Below the pieces are notes generated by a model that did no database searches, was not told the DNA's origin, and was given only the letters and a program-made list of their open reading frames with translations. From Actinomadura rupiterrae (GTDB taxonomy: Bacteria; Actinomycetota; Actinomycetes; Streptosporangiales; Streptosporangiaceae), in NCBI RefSeq assembly GCF_024172125.1, contig NZ_JAMZEA010000002.1, forward strand, positions 248,001 to 312,000: a stretch of DNA of 64,000 bases, written 5' to 3'. The first letter of the stretch is position 1, and each line of letters begins with the position of its first letter. Shown in pieces: positions 62,288 to 64,000 of the stretch. The translations under genes were made by a program, and so were the position numbers.

Positions 62288-63022
62288 TCAGCCCGCGAAT
62301 GGGATGCCCGGCACGATGCCAGGCGCCGGAGCCGGGGCCGGGGCCGGGGCCTGGGACGCCTCGCCGGCGGCAGCGGCAGCGGCCTGGCGGGCGGCGGCGC
62401 GCGCCCGGGACTGCTTGCCGACCCGGATCGTCCAGGTGACGAGCGCGGCGACGACGGCCATCGGCATCACGGTACTCATCAGGACCATGACGCCGGTCGG
62501 CAGCATGTAGGTGAGCGGGATCCGGACGATGGCCTCGGCGAGGAACGCCACGCCCCACACGGCGGTCGTCTTGTACTGGGTGCGGCGGAAGTCCGGGTAC
62601 TGCCAGAGGCCGTTCCACCAGGCGAGGCGCTCGGGCGAGCCGTCCGTGGCGAACTTGCGGCCGAGGTAGAACATCAGCGGCTTGGGCATGGCAAGGCTGC
62701 CCAGGTAGGTGAGGCCGAGCAGGCCGGTGATCGCCGAGTCCTTGATGAAGAACAGCTCGGTGGTGTTGTAGGCGACCGCGCTGAGCGCCCCGAGGAGCAT
62801 CAGGATCAGCATCATCACGCCGAACTCGTCCACCCGGCGCTTGATCGCGAGGTAGGCGACGGTGTCCGCGGCGGGCCAGAGGGAGATGAGCAGCAGCGCG
62901 TTCACCTGGCTCACGCCGTGCGAGGTCAGCAGCGAGTAGCTGACGAACGGCAGGACCACGTTGAACACGATGGCCGGAACGATGTTCTTGATTGGCGAGC
63001 CGCCCTGTCTGGCCCCTGCCAT
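62288..63022 (-). CDS. VC0807-family integral membrane protein
   Basis: A 244-residue protein with five or six helices (about 10-30, 35-52, 62-82, 95-112, 145-165 and 172-192), resembling the VC0807/intracellular-septation-A-like group. Recognisable parts are NIVPAIVFNVVLPFVSYSLL, ALLLISLWPAADTVAYLAIKRR and FGVMMLILMLLGAL. The last 45 residues are Ala/Pro-rich with APAPAPAPAPG. ATG 63022 has TGGAG seven bases upstream. It is divergent from a PaaX-family regulator that probably controls it. Function unknown. Confidence 0.78.
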   Translation of the reverse strand: MAGARQGGSPIKNIVPAIVFNVVLPFVSYSLLTSHGVSQVNALLLISLWPAADTVAYLAIKRRVDEFGVMMLILMLLGALSAVAYNTTELFFIKDSAITGLLGLTYLGSLAMPKPLMFYLGRKFATDGSPERLAWWNGLWQYPDFRRTQYKTTAVWGVAFLAEAIVRIPLTYMLPTGVMVLMSTVMPMAVVAALVTWTIRVGKQSRARAAARQAAAAAAGEASQAPAPAPAPAPGIVPGIPFAG

Positions 63023-63048
63023 GATCAACTCCAGTTGTGTCGGATACA

Positions 63049-63062
63049 CTCACGATCGTGAG
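63049..63062. promoter_or_regulatory. CTCACGATCGTGAG palindrome, likely PaaX-family operator
   Basis: A perfect 14-bp palindrome centred in the 92-bp divergent region between the VC0807-like and PaaX-like genes, 27 bp from the former start. Next to it GTGT-N5-ACAC (63037-63049) forms a second inverted repeat. Confidence 0.6.
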
Positions 63063-63114
63063 CCGGAGCGTAACAGCACGGAGTACGCAGGTAAATGTGT
63101 CGAGGGGCACGCAT

Positions 63115-63891
63115 GTGAACCTTGTCCCGTTCTTGTTCGGGCTGGCGGGCACCGAGTCGATGCCCGGAGTCGCGCTCGTCCGCCTCCTGGGCGAGGTCGG
63201 CGTGGGTGAGGCGGCCGCGCGGTCGCTGCTCGCCCGCATGCGCAGGAACGGCTACCTGGCCACCGAGCGCCGCGGCAAGGGAGCGGTTTACAGCCTCAGC
63301 GGCAGCTTCCTCGCGGCCTTCCGGCGGGCGCGGGACGGCGGGTTCAAGCGTCCGCAGCCCTGGGACGGCTGGTTCCACGCGGTCTTCTACACCGTCCCGG
63401 AGGACCGGCGCGCCTTCCGCGACAAGCTGCGCCGCGCCGCGAGCCTCGCCGGGTACGGGCAGATGCAGCCCGGCGTGCTGATCGCGATCGGCGACAACCG
63501 GGACCGCCTGGACGAGGAGCTGGGCGGCACGCCGCCCGCCGCGACCGTCCGGTACGGGCGGATCGCGCTGGAGACCGCCGACGCCGCCGAGATCGCCCGC
63601 CGCGCCTGGGAGCTGGACGAGCTGGCCGCCCGCTACCGCGAGCACACCGCCCGGCTCGCGTCCGCCCTCGCCGAGGGCGCGCCGGAGACCGTGACGATCC
63701 GCGAGTACGTGGACCTGTTCGGGACGGCCCTCACCGACACCCTCCGCACCCCGGCGCTTCCGCCGGAGCTGCTGCCGCCCGACTGGCCGCTCCCCGCCCT
63801 CTTCCAGACGGTCGGCCAGGTGTTCGCGCGGCTCGGCCCGCAGGTCGGGGCCGATGCGCGGCAGATCATGGCCGAAGCGGAGCGCGGCTGA
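63115..63891 (+). CDS. PaaX-family transcriptional regulator
   Basis: A 258-residue regulator. GTG 63115 follows GAGGGG by seven bases and gives MNLVPFLFGLAG, the usual family opening; a longer frame to 63037 would run through the operator. The N-terminal winged helix (about 1-65) includes VRLLGEVGVGEAAARSLLARM and RNGYLATERRGKGAVY. The dimerisation core (PWDGWFHAVFYTVPEDRRAFR) and a C-terminal domain (ARRAWELDELAARYREH) match PaaX. Founding members repress phenylacetate genes; no such genes are here, and the likely target is the divergent membrane protein. Confidence 0.87.
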   Translation: MNLVPFLFGLAGTESMPGVALVRLLGEVGVGEAAARSLLARMRRNGYLATERRGKGAVYSLSGSFLAAFRRARDGGFKRPQPWDGWFHAVFYTVPEDRRAFRDKLRRAASLAGYGQMQPGVLIAIGDNRDRLDEELGGTPPAATVRYGRIALETADAAEIARRAWELDELAARYREHTARLASALAEGAPETVTIREYVDLFGTALTDTLRTPALPPELLPPDWPLPALFQTVGQVFARLGPQVGADARQIMAEAERG

Positions 63892-63927
63892 CCGCTTTGG
63901 TAAATTCCGCCCGAGGGGGTGGCTGCC

Positions 63928-64000
63928 ATGGGGAGGCGGGGCGAGCTCCGCATCTACCTGGGCGCCGCGCCCGGGGTCGGCAAGACGTACGCGATGCTCG
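63928..64000 (+). CDS. Second KdpD-like sensor protein (truncated by window end)
   Basis: ATG 63928 follows GAGGGGG. The 24 visible residues include GELRIYLGAAPGVGKTYAML, the N-terminal Walker A signature of the KdpD domain, very like the start of the kdpD at 50927. Either a second complete KdpD or a short stand-alone KdpD/USP sensor begins here; the window ends before this can be told. Confidence 0.75.
   Translation, partial: MGRRGELRIYLGAAPGVGKTYAML

Overview
This window is very GC-rich, uses GTG and TTG starts freely, and carries a gene set typical of actinomycetes: SepH, a DUF4193 zinc-ribbon protein, a DUF3710 protein, actinobacterial-type ferrochelatase, F420-dependent enzymes, a mycothiol-dependent isomerase-like protein and a bL37 ribosomal peptide. 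The grouping of ferrochelatase, inositol-phosphatase, a CutRS-like two-component system, DUF4193, sepH, dut and DUF3710 recalls (from memory) the Streptomyces chromosome core, but the order is interrupted here. A Streptosporangiales organism such as Actinomadura is a reasonable guess. No phage, IS element, tRNA, rRNA or CRISPR array was seen.

Layout. 1-9.1 kb: the end of a PH-domain membrane protein, an extremely long SepH cell-division protein with a repetitive disordered centre, an unknown membrane protein, and an MFS/FAD-oxidase operon. 9.2-17 kb: lytic transglycosylase, ferrochelatase-inositol phosphatase pair, a 58-residue conserved-looking protein, a CutRS-like pair and a membrane Ser/Thr kinase. 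17.7-20.7 kb: DUF4193, a repeat-bearing unknown protein and two small genes. 20.8-28 kb: an archaeal-type valyl-tRNA synthetase, then paired acyl-CoA dehydrogenases facing a P450-SDR operon, which together look like sterol or side-chain catabolism. 28-33 kb: a YidC paralogue, a VapBC-like toxin-antitoxin pair, and a tightly overlapping six-gene operon that pairs MauE/MauD-like redox proteins with a Tat-exported protein containing twelve cysteines. 33-36 kb: thioesterase, dut and DUF3710, then two unknown genes. 36-45.4 kb: accessory metabolism and efflux (a bL37 gene antisense to the end of a Cmx-type exporter, aldo/keto reductase, flavin and F420 enzymes, TetR and MerR regulators, GNATs, AlkB).

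45.5-60 kb is a potassium/ion homeostasis island: a small membrane protein, two KdpF-size peptides, kdpABC, kdpDE, a KimA-like potassium importer, a CPA1 cation/proton antiporter and a second APC/KUP-like transporter. A second KdpD-type protein begins at the right edge of the window. 60-63.9 kb holds a membrane protein behind a double palindrome, an L,D-transpeptidase lipoprotein, a VC0807-like membrane protein and its divergent PaaX-family regulator.

Two themes stand out. First, short tandem duplications are frequent; several copy the 3' end or the start region of a neighbouring gene, and two have grown into coding repeats (SepH and the protein at 18.0-19.4 kb). Second, the cysteine-rich exported protein with its own oxidative-folding partners (29.8-32.9 kb) is the best candidate here for an undescribed system.
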